From the NCBI GenBank assembly GCA_032718475.1, contig JAUCBJ010003557.1:1-21607 (forward strand): DNA of 21,607 nt. The letters are read 5' to 3'. Numbering within the stretch: position 1 is the first letter of the stretch; every line of letters starts with the position of its first letter. Under the pieces are notes generated by a model. It was not told where the DNA came from. It saw only the letters and a program-made list of their open reading frames with translations, and searched no databases. This document shows, piece after piece, positions 9,671-18,455 of this stretch. Made by a program: the position numbers and the translations under genes. This stretch comes from Nemertoderma westbladi. Lineage: Eukaryota; Xenacoelomorpha; Nemertodermatida; Nemertodermatidae.

Positions 9671-11164
9671 GGAAGATTCTCCGCTATCTCTATAAGCTGC
9701 CTCAATGGCTCGTCGATTATCGCGGACTCGGTCGGATCCTCATCGGGATGATGAGCGGTAGGCGCGCGTACCTTCCATGATCCTTCCGGTCCTTAATCTC
9801 CGCGTGGCATTCCCCATCAAAGGGTACTAACTCACAGTCTGTCGACGAGGCTTCCCGCGTGGGTGAGATAAACGTCGCGAAAAATGCTGAATCCCGCACG
9901 CATGAAAACTTCACAGTGGGCACCGGTGTTAATAAACGGTTGGAGGAATCGGCAGAATACGTCGGTGTGCATACTTCCTCCCTCGTAAACTGTATGTCCT
10001 TCGCCGAGACATAACTGATGTCACTTGATCGTTCTAGACACTATATCGGCGATGAAACATACGTTTACCGATGATTCTATCGCCAAATAGTACTGCAAGA
10101 TTATCCGCGGAGGTGAGGTAATCACCCAATATACACATCCTCGCCACTTCAACTGTGACTAAAACTCGTTAACGTTAGGGGTATCTCCCTCACTGTATAC
10201 ATCTGTGTATTTGCTCCTCTTGCTCTCCTTGTAATCCCAACTGAACATAAGGTATAAGATATAACTGGATTCCAGTTTTGAGAGTGTTATACTCCCAGAA
10301 ATATCCTTGCTCTATAGCCCAGAGCAACAATGGTCTGGTGTCCACATAAGGCATAGGCAATCGATCCTCCTCCTCGGGCATCCCAGTGAAGTCACTAATA
10401 AGGTCCTCCCATATACCGGATCCGATTTTGATGATACTCCTGTCGAGTACGACATCGCACACGGCCTTTGGTAACATCCTGTTGCCGTCGCTGTGTCATT
10501 TCCTTGGGTTCGGTTTGATCGTGAGTTATCCAATAGAATGGTAGGCACACGAGCCTTCCGCAGAAACGATCCGATCTCACCTTTCTCACTTTGTACACCC
10601 TATACAGGCTAAGAGCTTTCCTTTTCTCCTGTGTCGACTTGTTGGACTCATCTATTATCATACTGTAGACATCCGGCTCGACTAGTTTGGGTTCATAAAT
10701 CACAATCTCACCCGCGTTCGGTCCACTCATCTTAAACGAGTGATATGGATTCGTCAAGGGGTAACCGCCTTCTTGATAACGCAGACTCTGGTGTTTGTGC
10801 ATCGCGCTAATATTGGCTCGGGGTTCTCAGGGTTCAAGCGCATAGGAATCACGTTGTCTTGCGCACGCATACATCCTCCACATTTATAGAAGAGTGGAGA
10901 ACGCTTCCTTAGTCTCTGGGTTCGCTTCTCGAGCGCGTCTATAAAGGTGCATCCCATCGAATTCGTCCCTAGCTGCAGGCAAGGGTTCACTCGCCGTCAG
11001 ATATTGCAGCATGTCATATAATCGGCGAATCTCTGTGTCGGGGTCCTTGCAAACGTCGCTGGCGTCACACAACGTATCGTAAGGGTATAACGCATTAAAC
11101 TCCGCACATAACTCCTCCGTTCTCTTATTATAAGCGTCTAGTCGCTGTCGCGTAACGTTTGGGG
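9671..11164 (-). pseudogene. frameshifted gene with zinc-binding and 3'-5' exonuclease-like regions
   Basis: A single ancestral reading can be followed on the minus strand from 11164 to 9671 by switching frame about six or seven times (near 10985 or 10890, 10770, 10480, 10270, 10172, 10045, 9768). Early residues (RQRLDAYNKRTEELCAEF) are helical and charged. Next comes FYKCGGC with a later RCTNTRVC, a likely Zn-binding CxxC..CxxxxxC set (10895-10780). Around 10470-10330 the text LPKAVCDVVLDRSIIKIGSG, then IWEDL and YVDTR, fits the Exo II region of DnaQ-like 3'-5' exonucleases (WRN/EXD2 style). Further on, ADNLAVLFGDRIIGK and ISYVSAKD are placed like the late LA..G..K and Exo III Tyr/Asp region. 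A clear Exo I DxE is not seen. The 5' end is cut by the 48-bp minisatellite, whose every unit has a stop in this frame. The gene is dead or an intron-rich copy is misread; the exonuclease call rests on pattern memory only. Confidence 0.45.
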
Positions 11165-12820
11165 TTCACCAGGTCCTGTACTAGATAGGTTACCATCGCC
11201 CACCCAGTATAGTTCACCAGGTCCTGTACTAGATAGGTTACCGTCGCCCACCCAGTACGGTTCACCGGGTCCTGTACTAGGTTAGGTTACCGTCGCCACC
11301 CAGTACGGTTCACCAGGTCCTGTACAAGATAGGTTACCGTCACCCACCCAGTACGGTTTACCAGGTCCTGTATTAGATATGTTACCGTCCCCCACCCAGT
11401 ATGGTTCACCAGGTCCTGTACTAGATAGGTTTCCGTCGCCCACCCAGTACTGTTCACCAGGTCCTGTACTATATAGGTTACTGTCGCCCACCCAGTACGG
11501 TTCACCAGGTCCTGTACTAGATAGGTTACCGCCACCCACCCAGTACAGTTCACCAGGTCCTCTACTAGAAAGGTTACCGTCGCCCACCCAGTACGGTTCA
11601 CCAGGTCCTCTACTAGATAGGTTACCGTCGCCCACCCAGTACGGTTCACCAGGTCCTGTACTAGATAGGTTACTGTCACCCACCCAGTACGGTTCACCAG
11701 GTCCTGTACTAGATTGGTTACCGTCGCCCAACCAGTACGGTTCACCAGGTCCTGTACTAGATAGGTTACCGTCGACCACCCAGTACGGTTCACTGGGTCC
11801 TGTACTAGATAGGTTACCGTCGCCCAACCAGTACGGTTCACCAGGTCCTGTACTAGATAGGTTACCGTCGCCCACCCAGTACGGTTCACCAGGTCGTGTA
11901 CTAGATAGGTTGCAGTCGCCCAACCAGTACGGTTCACCAGGTCCTGTACTAGATAGGTTACCGTCGCCCACCCAGTATGGTTCACCAGGTCCTGTACTAG
12001 ATAGGTTACCATCGCCCACCCAGTACGGTTCACTGGGTCCTGTACTAGATAGGTTACCGTCGCCCACCCAGTACGGTTCACCAGGTCCTGTACTAGATAG
12101 GTTACCGTCGCCCACCCAGTACGGTTCACTGGGTCCTGTACTAGATAGGTTACCGTCGCCCAACCAGTACGGTTCACCAGGTCCTGTACTAGATAGGTTA
12201 CCGTCGCCCACCCAGTATGGTTCACCAGGTCCTGTACTAGATAGGTTACCATCGCCCACCCAGTACGGTTCACTGGGTCCTGTACTAGATAGGTTACCGT
12301 CGCCCACCCAGTACGGTTCACCAGGTCCTGTACTAGATAGGTTACCGTCGCCCACCCAGTACGGTTCACCAGGTGGTCCTGTACTAGATAGGTTACCGTC
12401 GCCCAACCCAGTACTGTTCACCAGGTCCTGTACTAGATAGGTTACCATCGCCCACCCAGTATGGTTCACCAGGTCCTGTACTAGATAGGTTACCGCCGCC
12501 CACCCAGTATGGTTCACCAGGTCCTGTACTAGATAGGTTACCATCGCCCACCCAGTACGGTTCACTGGGTCCTGTACTAGATAGGTTACCGTCGCCCAAC
12601 CAGTACGGTTCACCAGGTCCTGTACTAGATAGGTTACCGCCGCCCACCCAGTACGGTTCACTGGGTCCTGTACTAGATAGGTTACCGTCGCCCAACCCAG
12701 TACTGTTCACCAGGTCCTGTACTAGATAGGTTACCATCGCCCACCCAGTATGGTTCACCAGGTCCTGTACTAGATATGTTACCGCCGCCCACCCAGTACG
12801 GTCCACCGGGTCCTGTGGGG
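11163..12820. repeat. 48-bp minisatellite, about 34 copies, with 240-bp higher-order period
   Basis: Unit: GGTTCACCAGGTCCTGTACT followed by AGATAGGTTACCGTCGCCCA and CCCAGTAC, 48 bp. Variants alternate (CCAGG or CTGGG; CCCACC or CCAACC; GTCG, ATCG or CCGCCG). The block at 11941-12120 is repeated without change at 12181-12360, showing a higher-order unit of 5 x 48 = 240 bp. Long open frames on both strands (up to 459 codons) arise because 48 is a multiple of three and the unit has few stops; I do not regard them as genes. Single-base gains (near 12374 and 12410) change the frame between sub-blocks. Confidence 0.95.
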
Positions 12821-12878
12821 CGAGACACGTAGTCGGCAAGCCTTGGCATACGGTTCATATAGGGCAAATGGGGGATGT

Positions 12879-12916
12879 CCGTCTGTCTGTCTGTCTGTAT
12901 GTCTGTCCGTCCGTCT
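12879..12916. repeat. (GTCT)n microsatellite
   Basis: GTCTGTCTGTCTGTCTGTAT followed by GTCTGTCCGTCCGTCTG. Simple repeat just outside the minisatellite. Confidence 0.9.
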
Positions 12917-13866
12917 GCTGGGAAATCTTTGAACGCGAATTTCTCGGCATCGCTGATTCGAAATTGAACCAAACTTAGTAGGTAAGTAGTAGAGGGAAAG
13001 TTTAGAAAATTTGTAGAGTTTGGTGAAAATTCATTCAGTGTGACGTCAGCTACGACAGATTATGTGGTTTTTAGAAAATGTAAAATTTCTCGGGAACGCC
13101 TCATTTTCCAAGGCTGAAATTTTGGTTGCTTGTAGAGAATCATAAAGTCTATCTTCTACAAAATTAAAAATTTAAGACATTTAATTGGGGATCGGCTAGA
13201 GACTCCGAAGTAATGACACAGGCCTACCGGTACGGTACTGCTGTAGTGTACAAGTACGAAATTGCAGAATAATAATTTGACACCACCTAGCGGATTAATA
13301 TATAATTGTATATCGATCGAATAAATTTTATAGCATATTGGGTATATGGTCCGAGCCGCGAAATTGGCGGAGCCTTTGCGAAATGACGCTATCTCTTAGG
13401 GGGGTAGGCCAATTATGACAAATAGTTCATTCAATACAGTAGTACGCCTTGGGTGTAGCCCAGTTTAGCCGTAACTCTACAGATGGGGGGGGGGGGGGGG
13501 GGGGGAAATGGACGCTATAAAAATTCATCCCTCTCCAGGGGAAATTGGACGCAAATAACTGCAAATGGAAGCAAATAATGATTAGGCCTACTCTCAAAAA
13601 TAAAACTGTAGCCTGTTCTATTGTGTTTAGTTTATTGTTTTGGTTCAAATATCGTGCCAATGTAACCTGCTCCTTTCCCTAAATTGAGAATTTAACATTG
13701 AGGCGGGATATTAATTCGCCAAGGCGTGTTTTGCGTCGAGTTTCCTTCCCCCCCTGTCTCTAACTCTACTACTGTCTGACTGTAGGCCTACTACCGGTAC
13801 CTGCTAGGCCTATCCGATTATTATTTAGCCTACAGCGCTACAGCTATCCGCATTTCGGTACCGGTA
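12917..13866. other. non-coding stretch upstream of the nucleoside hydrolase
   Basis: No credible frame. It contains a 21-base G run at 13485-13505 and several ACCGGTAC words just before the hydrolase start. No TATA box recognised; the promoter is presumably within 13650-13860 but cannot be placed. Confidence 0.4.
13485..13505. repeat. G21 homopolymer
   Basis: Twenty-one consecutive G. Length is probably uncertain in the assembly. Confidence 0.85.
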
Positions 13867-14832
13867 ATGGATAATGAAGGGCCACTGGTTGTAATAGACA
13901 CGGACCCAGGATGGGATGACGCTGTGGCTTTATTACTTGCTTTGAAACAACCTAGACTCTTACAACTCTTATTAGCGATAACTACCGTGTACGGGAATTC
14001 ATCTGTTGATAATTCCACAAAAAACGCGGTTAAAATTCTAACAGCAGTGGGCCGTACAGACGTTCCTGTTTATGCTGGGGCCAGCGAACCTTTAGTGAGT
14101 GCTCGAATACATGCTGAACAATACCATGGCTCAGGAGGTATGGAAGGAAATCTACCAGATGGAGACATAGCTAAGGTAGTTCGAGAAGAACCCGCTGCTG
14201 TCGCTCTTTCTAGAATAGCTAAAGAAAATGCCGGTAGACTTTCGGTAATAGCAATTGGACCCTTAACTAACCTCGCATTGGCTCACAGAATAGATCCTAC
14301 GTTCTCAGATAATCTCAAGGATGTTCATGTAATGGGAGGGTCTATTTACGGGAGGGGGCGGGACCTAGGTAGGGAGTTCAATGTTCAAGGAGATCCTGAA
14401 TCTTGGGAGATTGTCATGAAGGAGTTCCGATGCCCAACGTCGGTTTACTCGTGGGAACTCTGTAGAGACGCTGTGTTCTTCTCGTTGGCCGATATAGCGG
14501 AATGGATTCGTAAAGGTTCCCATAAAGATGTTACCAATGTTATTGATCGCGTTAGTAAATTCCCTTTGAGTTGCGATATTAAATTCCAAGGGACAGCGAT
14601 ATGTGACATAGCCCCGGTAATCGGGTGTTTATTTCCGGAATCTGTTTCCCGCATTGAGGAACATCCGTTAGTTGTAGAAACGAGAGGAGAATTCGGCCGA
14701 GCGACGACTATAGTGGATTGGAATGATTCCTTGAGGCTGCGACATGGGGATGCGCGTAGGAACGTTAGTGTAGTGGTTGCTATGGATACCGGGTTAGTGA
14801 CAAGAGTTATGCGTGAATTGGTTGGGATTTAG
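13867..14832 (+). CDS. nucleoside hydrolase (inosine-uridine preferring type)
   Basis: Hydrolyses the N-glycosidic bond of ribonucleosides to free base and ribose (purine/pyrimidine salvage), probably in the cytosol; no signal peptide. 321 residues, the usual family length. The Ca-binding N-terminal motif DTDPGWDDA is at residues 11-19. GN at 43-44 with N53, VYAGASEPL at 68-76, HGSGGMEG at 87-94, GPLTNLA at 131-137, MGG at 156-158 and EFNVQGDPE at 170-178 follow in family order. The late motif, usually HDxxA, reads CDIAP at 246-250: the metal-binding Asp is kept but the catalytic-site His is Cys. From memory of the family, Cys here marks a distinct subgroup, so base specificity cannot be assigned. 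The ATG at 13867 has G at -3 and G at +4 and begins ten residues before the first motif, so the start is well placed. The gene is one uninterrupted exon, unusual but not unknown for animals. No AATAAA is seen within 150 bp after the stop. Confidence 0.93.
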   Translation: MDNEGPLVVIDTDPGWDDAVALLLALKQPRLLQLLLAITTVYGNSSVDNSTKNAVKILTAVGRTDVPVYAGASEPLVSARIHAEQYHGSGGMEGNLPDGDIAKVVREEPAAVALSRIAKENAGRLSVIAIGPLTNLALAHRIDPTFSDNLKDVHVMGGSIYGRGRDLGREFNVQGDPESWEIVMKEFRCPTSVYSWELCRDAVFFSLADIAEWIRKGSHKDVTNVIDRVSKFPLSCDIKFQGTAICDIAPVIGCLFPESVSRIEEHPLVVETRGEFGRATTIVDWNDSLRLRHGDARRNVSVVVAMDTGLVTRVMRELVGI

Positions 14833-15234
14833 TGGATCAGACATTGTTGGAACGTTTAATGGACGATTTGTTAGGCCTTCATATTACAGTATCGAAATTT
14901 TTTGGTGCTTCGATTTTTACATAATAATTGAGTGATTTGCTTAAAAAATTTCTTTTTTGTAAACAATTTGAATTATTAGGTAACTTTATGAAGTTTCTTT
15001 TATTCGAAACTTGAATGGAAATCAATTACCTTTGCACTTTACACGTTTACTTTATTTGTGATTTTATTATCGCTTGTTGAACACGTCTGGTCGACTGGAA
15101 TACATGTAACGGCGCAAACGGTACAGTGGCAGTACATCCGGTTGGCTATATTGCGATCTACAGTTATCAAACACCTACCATTGCTATTATCATCACATAA
15201 TTGTGTACACTACGCTAGTTTTGGTATATTGCAA
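14833..15234. other. 3' flank of the hydrolase, AT-rich
   Basis: Downstream non-coding DNA; no clear AATAAA near the stop codon and no other gene. Ends at the 21-bp tandem repeat. Confidence 0.4.
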
Positions 15235-15507
15235 AATAACATAGTAAAAAGTTACAATAATATAGTAAAAAGTTACAATAATATAGTAAAAAGTTACAAT
15301 AATATAGTAAAAAGTTACAATAATATAGTAAAAAGTTACAATAATATAGTAAAAAGTTACAATAATATAGTAAAAAGTTACAATAAACTAGTAAAAAGTA
15401 ACAATAATATAGTAAAAAGTTACAATAATATAGTAAAAAGTTACAATAATATGGTAAAAAGTTACAATAATATAGTAAAAAGTTACAATAATATAGTAAA
15501 AAGTTAT
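15235..15507. repeat. 21-bp tandem repeat, 13 copies
   Basis: Unit AATAATATAGTAAAAAGTTAC, 21 bp, 13 copies, most of them identical. Copy 8 is the most diverged (AACTAGTAAAAAGTAAC) and copies 1, 11 and 13 carry single changes. The frame is open (NNIVKSY per unit) because the period is a multiple of three; its flanks show no protein signature. Confidence 0.95.
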
Positions 15508-15796
15508 ATTAATTTAGTAATGTGTGTGGAATAAGTGATAACTGGATGAGGCATGACTATGTCAGTTAGGCCTATTCATATGAAAATGAAAGTTACTTAT
15601 GGACTATGAGATATCACGACTTTCAGGGTTTTTTTTCTAAACATGTTAGTGAAATTTATGAATAAAAATAGTGATTTCAAAATTTTTAAACTTGTTTAGA
15701 AATATTGCTAAAACTAAAAATTGAAAATAACAAATTTAAAATTATAAATTTGCTACACAGAGATTGAAATAAGAATACCTATAAATCAGAATTTAA
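15508..15796. other. AT-rich, nothing recognised
   Basis: Non-coding AT-rich spacer before the first SINE-like unit. Confidence 0.35.
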
Positions 15797-16080
15797 CATA
15801 AGCACCAACACCAAGGTTCCACATTGGTGTAGGGGTTGCATTGAATTGACATCTCCCGTAGGTCGTGGGTGCGATCCTCACATGGGCCATTGCAGTTGTT
15901 GTTTCGGCACGAATGCTTTAAAGGGACTAGCCAGAGCGCATCTCTGCCTTGCATCCTTAAGTGGTAGCTAAATGAGTACTGAAGTTTCCTTTGGGGAGTA
16001 AAGTTCTGGGGGGACCGCACTGGAAATAAGTCGCCAGACTTTTTTTGTAATCAATCCCTGGCCTAGCGGCCGAAGAAAAT
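15797..16080 (+). mobile_element. tRNA-derived SINE-like element
   Basis: A-box TGGTGTAGGGG (15825-15835) and B-box-like GGTGCGATCCT (15868-15878) are spaced as in a tRNA gene. A GC-richer body of about 180 bp follows, ending in AT-rich DNA (about 16080). The B box has one change from GGTTCGANNCC. The 5' and 3' limits are estimated; no target-site duplication was identified. It is transcribed by RNA polymerase III if active. Confidence 0.55.
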
Positions 16081-16190
16081 TTTACTTTTTTTTAATTACT
16101 TTTTTAGCCATATTTATTTTGTTTATTATTCATTCACCAATCTCTAAATCTGATCCTGTTCCAAAATCCAAATATGTAGAATTATTAATG

Positions 16191-16403
16191 ATAGTAATAA
16201 TGTGTTGGCAAGCAGTATTTTTTGAGGTGTTTGTTATTATATATTTATTATAGGAAGGGATCTACTGTAGGGGTCTTAACTTCGAATGATAAGTTTATTT
16301 TACCGAAAATAAACTTATCATTCGAGGTTAAGACCCCCTAGATCCCTTCCTATAATAAATATATAATAACATACACCAGCTTGCCAACACATTGTTACTG
16401 CCA
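16191..16403. repeat. long foldback (inverted repeat), arms about 100-110 bp
   Basis: Left arm 16191-16301 and right arm 16306-16403 are inverted copies around the centre ACCG (16302-16305). The inner 30 bp pair almost without fault (GATAAGTTTATTTT with AAAATAAACTTATC). Outer parts also match, for example TTTATTATAGGAAGGGATCT with its complement, and TGTGTTGGCAAGC with GCTTGCCAACACA. The left arm has a few extra bases. A related third copy of the centre and one flank is at 16690-16735. This is a foldback element, or two head-to-head transposon ends. Confidence 0.85.
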
Positions 16404-16461
16404 ATAATAAAATCCAGGGGCTAATAAAATGGCAGCTGGATTTGAAATTAATACTCCATAT

Positions 16462-16690
16462 CTCAAGAACCTGTGTCCTAGTGGTTGTTGTCTCGGCTTC
16501 CACCTCGAGGTCCCAGGTTCGAATCCGACACCACGCTGATGAGACCCAGTAAAGTCGAAACGCGTACGTGGTTTGGAGAGATATGTGAGATATTAATTTC
16601 AAGAAAAATTACGCGATTCCTAAATTTGTACACTACCCGGTTAAAAAGTACGCATGTGATGGGATTAGTCCTACAATTGCGCCACTAAAA
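16462..16690 (+). mobile_element. SINE-like element: Pol III promoter plus hammerhead ribozyme
   Basis: A-box TGTCCTAGTGG (16474-16484) and perfect B-box GGTTCGAATCC (16516-16526) form a tRNA-type internal RNA polymerase III promoter. The hammerhead ribozyme (16530-16572) begins four bases after the B box. The unit is flanked on both sides by copies of a word related to ATCATTCGAGGTTAAGACCCC (16317-16337 and 16715-16735), so it seems to sit inside or between copies of the foldback element. The layout follows the known SINE-like hammerhead retroelements (such as the schistosome Sm-alpha family). End points are estimates. Confidence 0.65.
16530..16572 (+). ncRNA. type I hammerhead self-cleaving ribozyme
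   Basis: All core elements occur in order. Stem I 5' strand ACCACG (16530-16535); core CTGATGA (16536-16542); stem II GAC (16543-16545) with GTC (16554-16556) around an 8-nt loop, with the conserved G-C closing pair; core GAAA (16557-16560). Stem III is minimal (A16560-T16565 and C16561-G16564). The cleavage triplet GTA is at 16564-16566, and the stem I 3' strand CGTGGT (16567-16572) is the exact complement of ACCACG. Cleavage would follow A16566. A stem III of two pairs is too short for a stable monomer; hammerheads of this type in animal retroelements are known to act as dimers. The sequence match is seen directly; activity is inferred. Confidence 0.75.
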
Positions 16691-16735
16691 GATAAGTTAT
16701 TTTCGGTAAAATAAAATCATTCGAGGTTTAGGCCC
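16690..16735. repeat. third copy of the foldback centre
   Basis: GATAAGTTATTTTCGGTAAAATAAAATC followed by ATTCGAGGTTTAGGCCCC, described here in parts: it resembles the centre of the 16191-16403 foldback with the loop in the opposite orientation (CGGT rather than ACCG) and the same right flank. It marks the far side of the SINE/hammerhead unit. Confidence 0.6.
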
Positions 16736-17383
16736 CGGTAACTCTACATGGACATCATTTTTATATTGCCTTGTTAGAGCAACTTCTCATTGTCAGAAAC
16801 GACCATAACTTTGTATGAAGGTCAATGGAAGATTTGTAATTATGAATAAATATAAAAAATTCAAATTTTTCAAAAATTTGGAAACATATTGACAATTTTT
16901 GGACAAAAATCCAAAAACCTTCAGCAGATTCAATCTTGAGTATTTTTCTTTCTAATTTTTCAAATCGCATCAAAAATGTATGCTCTTTCGAGTTAATTAT
17001 GTTATGTTCTTTCATTAATTAACAATTGTCATTTTGGTGCTGTTTTTTGTTTTGTTTATTGTTTAATTTTGACAAATTAAAAATTATCAATATTTTATTC
17101 AATTTTGGCCATTTATTTCCATATTGGAATAAAACAATCAGAATTCGAGATCGAGATATCTGAAGAGAGCACATCAGAGAACCCCTCTGAGCAAAATTTT
17201 TGAAAATTTATTGAAAATTGAATTGTCTGAAGATTTTTTAGGCCAAAAAATACCATTCCGAGATAATTGCCTTTAAAATTTGTAACTTCCCGCGCAAAAA
17301 TTGTCTGTTAATATGTGAGAAAGTCTGTCAATATATATATATATCAACAAGAAAGCATAAAACCATGCTAAGAATTTGGATGG
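16736..17383. other. AT-rich, nothing recognised
   Basis: Strongly AT-rich with many AAATTTTT words and a short (AT)n run near 17331-17344. No credible frame. Confidence 0.4.
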
Positions 17384-17647
17384 ATTCGGTCCCGGACAAT
17401 TCGGTCTCGGACAATTCGGTCCTGGACAATTCGGTCCCATTTATTTAGTGGGTTTTGGGACCGAATTGTCCGGGACCGAATTGTCCGGGACCGAATTGTC
17501 CGGACCTAATGGTCCGGGATCGAATTGTCCGGGACCGAATTGTCCGGACCTAATGGTCCGGGATCGAATTGTCCGGGACCGAATTGTCCGGGACCGAATT
17601 GTCCGGGACCGAATTGTCCGGACCGAAATGTCCGGGACCGAATTGTC
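17384..17647. repeat. 15-bp near-palindromic repeats in both orientations
   Basis: Three units reading GGACAATTCGGTCC-like (17384-17439) are followed by a short spacer (TTTATTTAGTGGG region) and then about thirteen units in the opposite orientation, consensus GGGACCGAATTGTCC (17456-17647). The arms can form a long hairpin, and each unit is itself close to palindromic (GGAC..AATT..GTCC). A variant pair, GGACCTAATGGTCC then GGGATCGAATTGTCC, occurs twice. It resembles a simple satellite that has inverted. Open frames through it (GTELSGTELSG) follow from the 15-bp period. Confidence 0.9.
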
Positions 17648-18393
17648 CTACATCCTGACTGCCTGTCTTTCTGACTATCCGACAATCTGTCCGTCCAATA
17701 TAAGAAAAGGACAGACCATCTAGCTAAAGGTTTTGCTTTAGGGGTTTTCCTGGTTGCAGAATGAATTTCGAGTGTCAGTTTTAACATTTGATGACTTCCA
17801 AATTGTCTGTTTTTCTATCAGACTGTCGGTTATATTTTGACGGACAGACTGACCGGAACAACCACGCCAAATTTGAATACTGATATCAGGAAGGAAGTCA
17901 CAGACCACGAAAACCCACAGGAAATTTTTTAGACAGATAATATGAATTCCATTGTTTTGGAGACATACTGAAGACCCCCTCCCCCTCCCCTCAAATTCAA
18001 ACTTTAAATGAAATAACCTTACTAAAAGTAGGCCTATGAGTTAGAAAACATGATCTATACTGTATGTAGTTCTTTTCATGACTATATGATATTTGTTTTG
18101 CATACCAACTACTTAAAAATATCTATTGTATCTAGTAAATAGTTAAAGTTGCGGTTATTCTTTTGCATACAAAAGAAGTTGCTATATTGTTAGAAATATT
18201 TAACTATACTTAAAAGGTTATTATTTATTTGTATGGAATTAATTCGCACTGCCAAATCTTCAGAGCGACATATTTTCTAACTTCATATCGCAGTGCGACA
18301 TTATTCATCACTATGTCCCTACGCAATACATTTACTATGAATATAATCGGCATTCGAATACACACTATAAACTAGAACTTACAAAATAAATTG
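17648..18393. other. non-coding, nothing recognised
   Basis: Contains scattered CTGTCTG/GACGGACAGAC words, possibly related to a simple repeat, and otherwise AT-rich DNA. An 8-bp inverted pair CGCACTGC/GCAGTGCG near 18246 and 18290 is too short to weigh. Confidence 0.4.
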
Positions 18394-18455
18394 GGTCAGA
18401 ATCGAACCAACGGGCTTTACATTAATAAACCGACGCGTTATCCATTTCACTAATT
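18394..18455 (-). repeat. tRNA-Arg-like remnant
   Basis: On the minus strand: A-box-like TAGTGAAATGG (18442-18452), then ATAACGCGTCGG as in tRNA-Arg D arms, and B box GGTTCGATTCT (18398-18408). The T arm GTTGG/CTGAC pairs with wobbles and the D stem has three pairs, but anticodon and acceptor stems do not form properly. It is a decayed tRNA or SINE head, not a working tRNA. Confidence 0.5.

Noticed and set aside
11282-12661. Long open frames (459, 360 and 353 codons) through the 48-bp repeat as genes
   Set aside because: They exist on both strands at once, follow from a period divisible by three without stops, and lack any start region, domain or codon signal outside the repeat.
11163-12820. 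CRISPR-like array
   Set aside because: Units are contiguous tandem repeats without unique spacers, in an animal genome.
15058-15534. 158-codon frame with NNIVKSY repeats as a gene
   Set aside because: The repeat period of 21 bp keeps the frame open; the non-repeat ends show no protein signature.
17376-17723. 115-codon frame (GTELSG repeats) as a gene
   Set aside because: Product of the 15-bp satellite; the reverse strand is open as well.
18394-18455. Functional tRNA-Arg gene
   Set aside because: Anticodon and acceptor stems do not pair, despite good A and B boxes.
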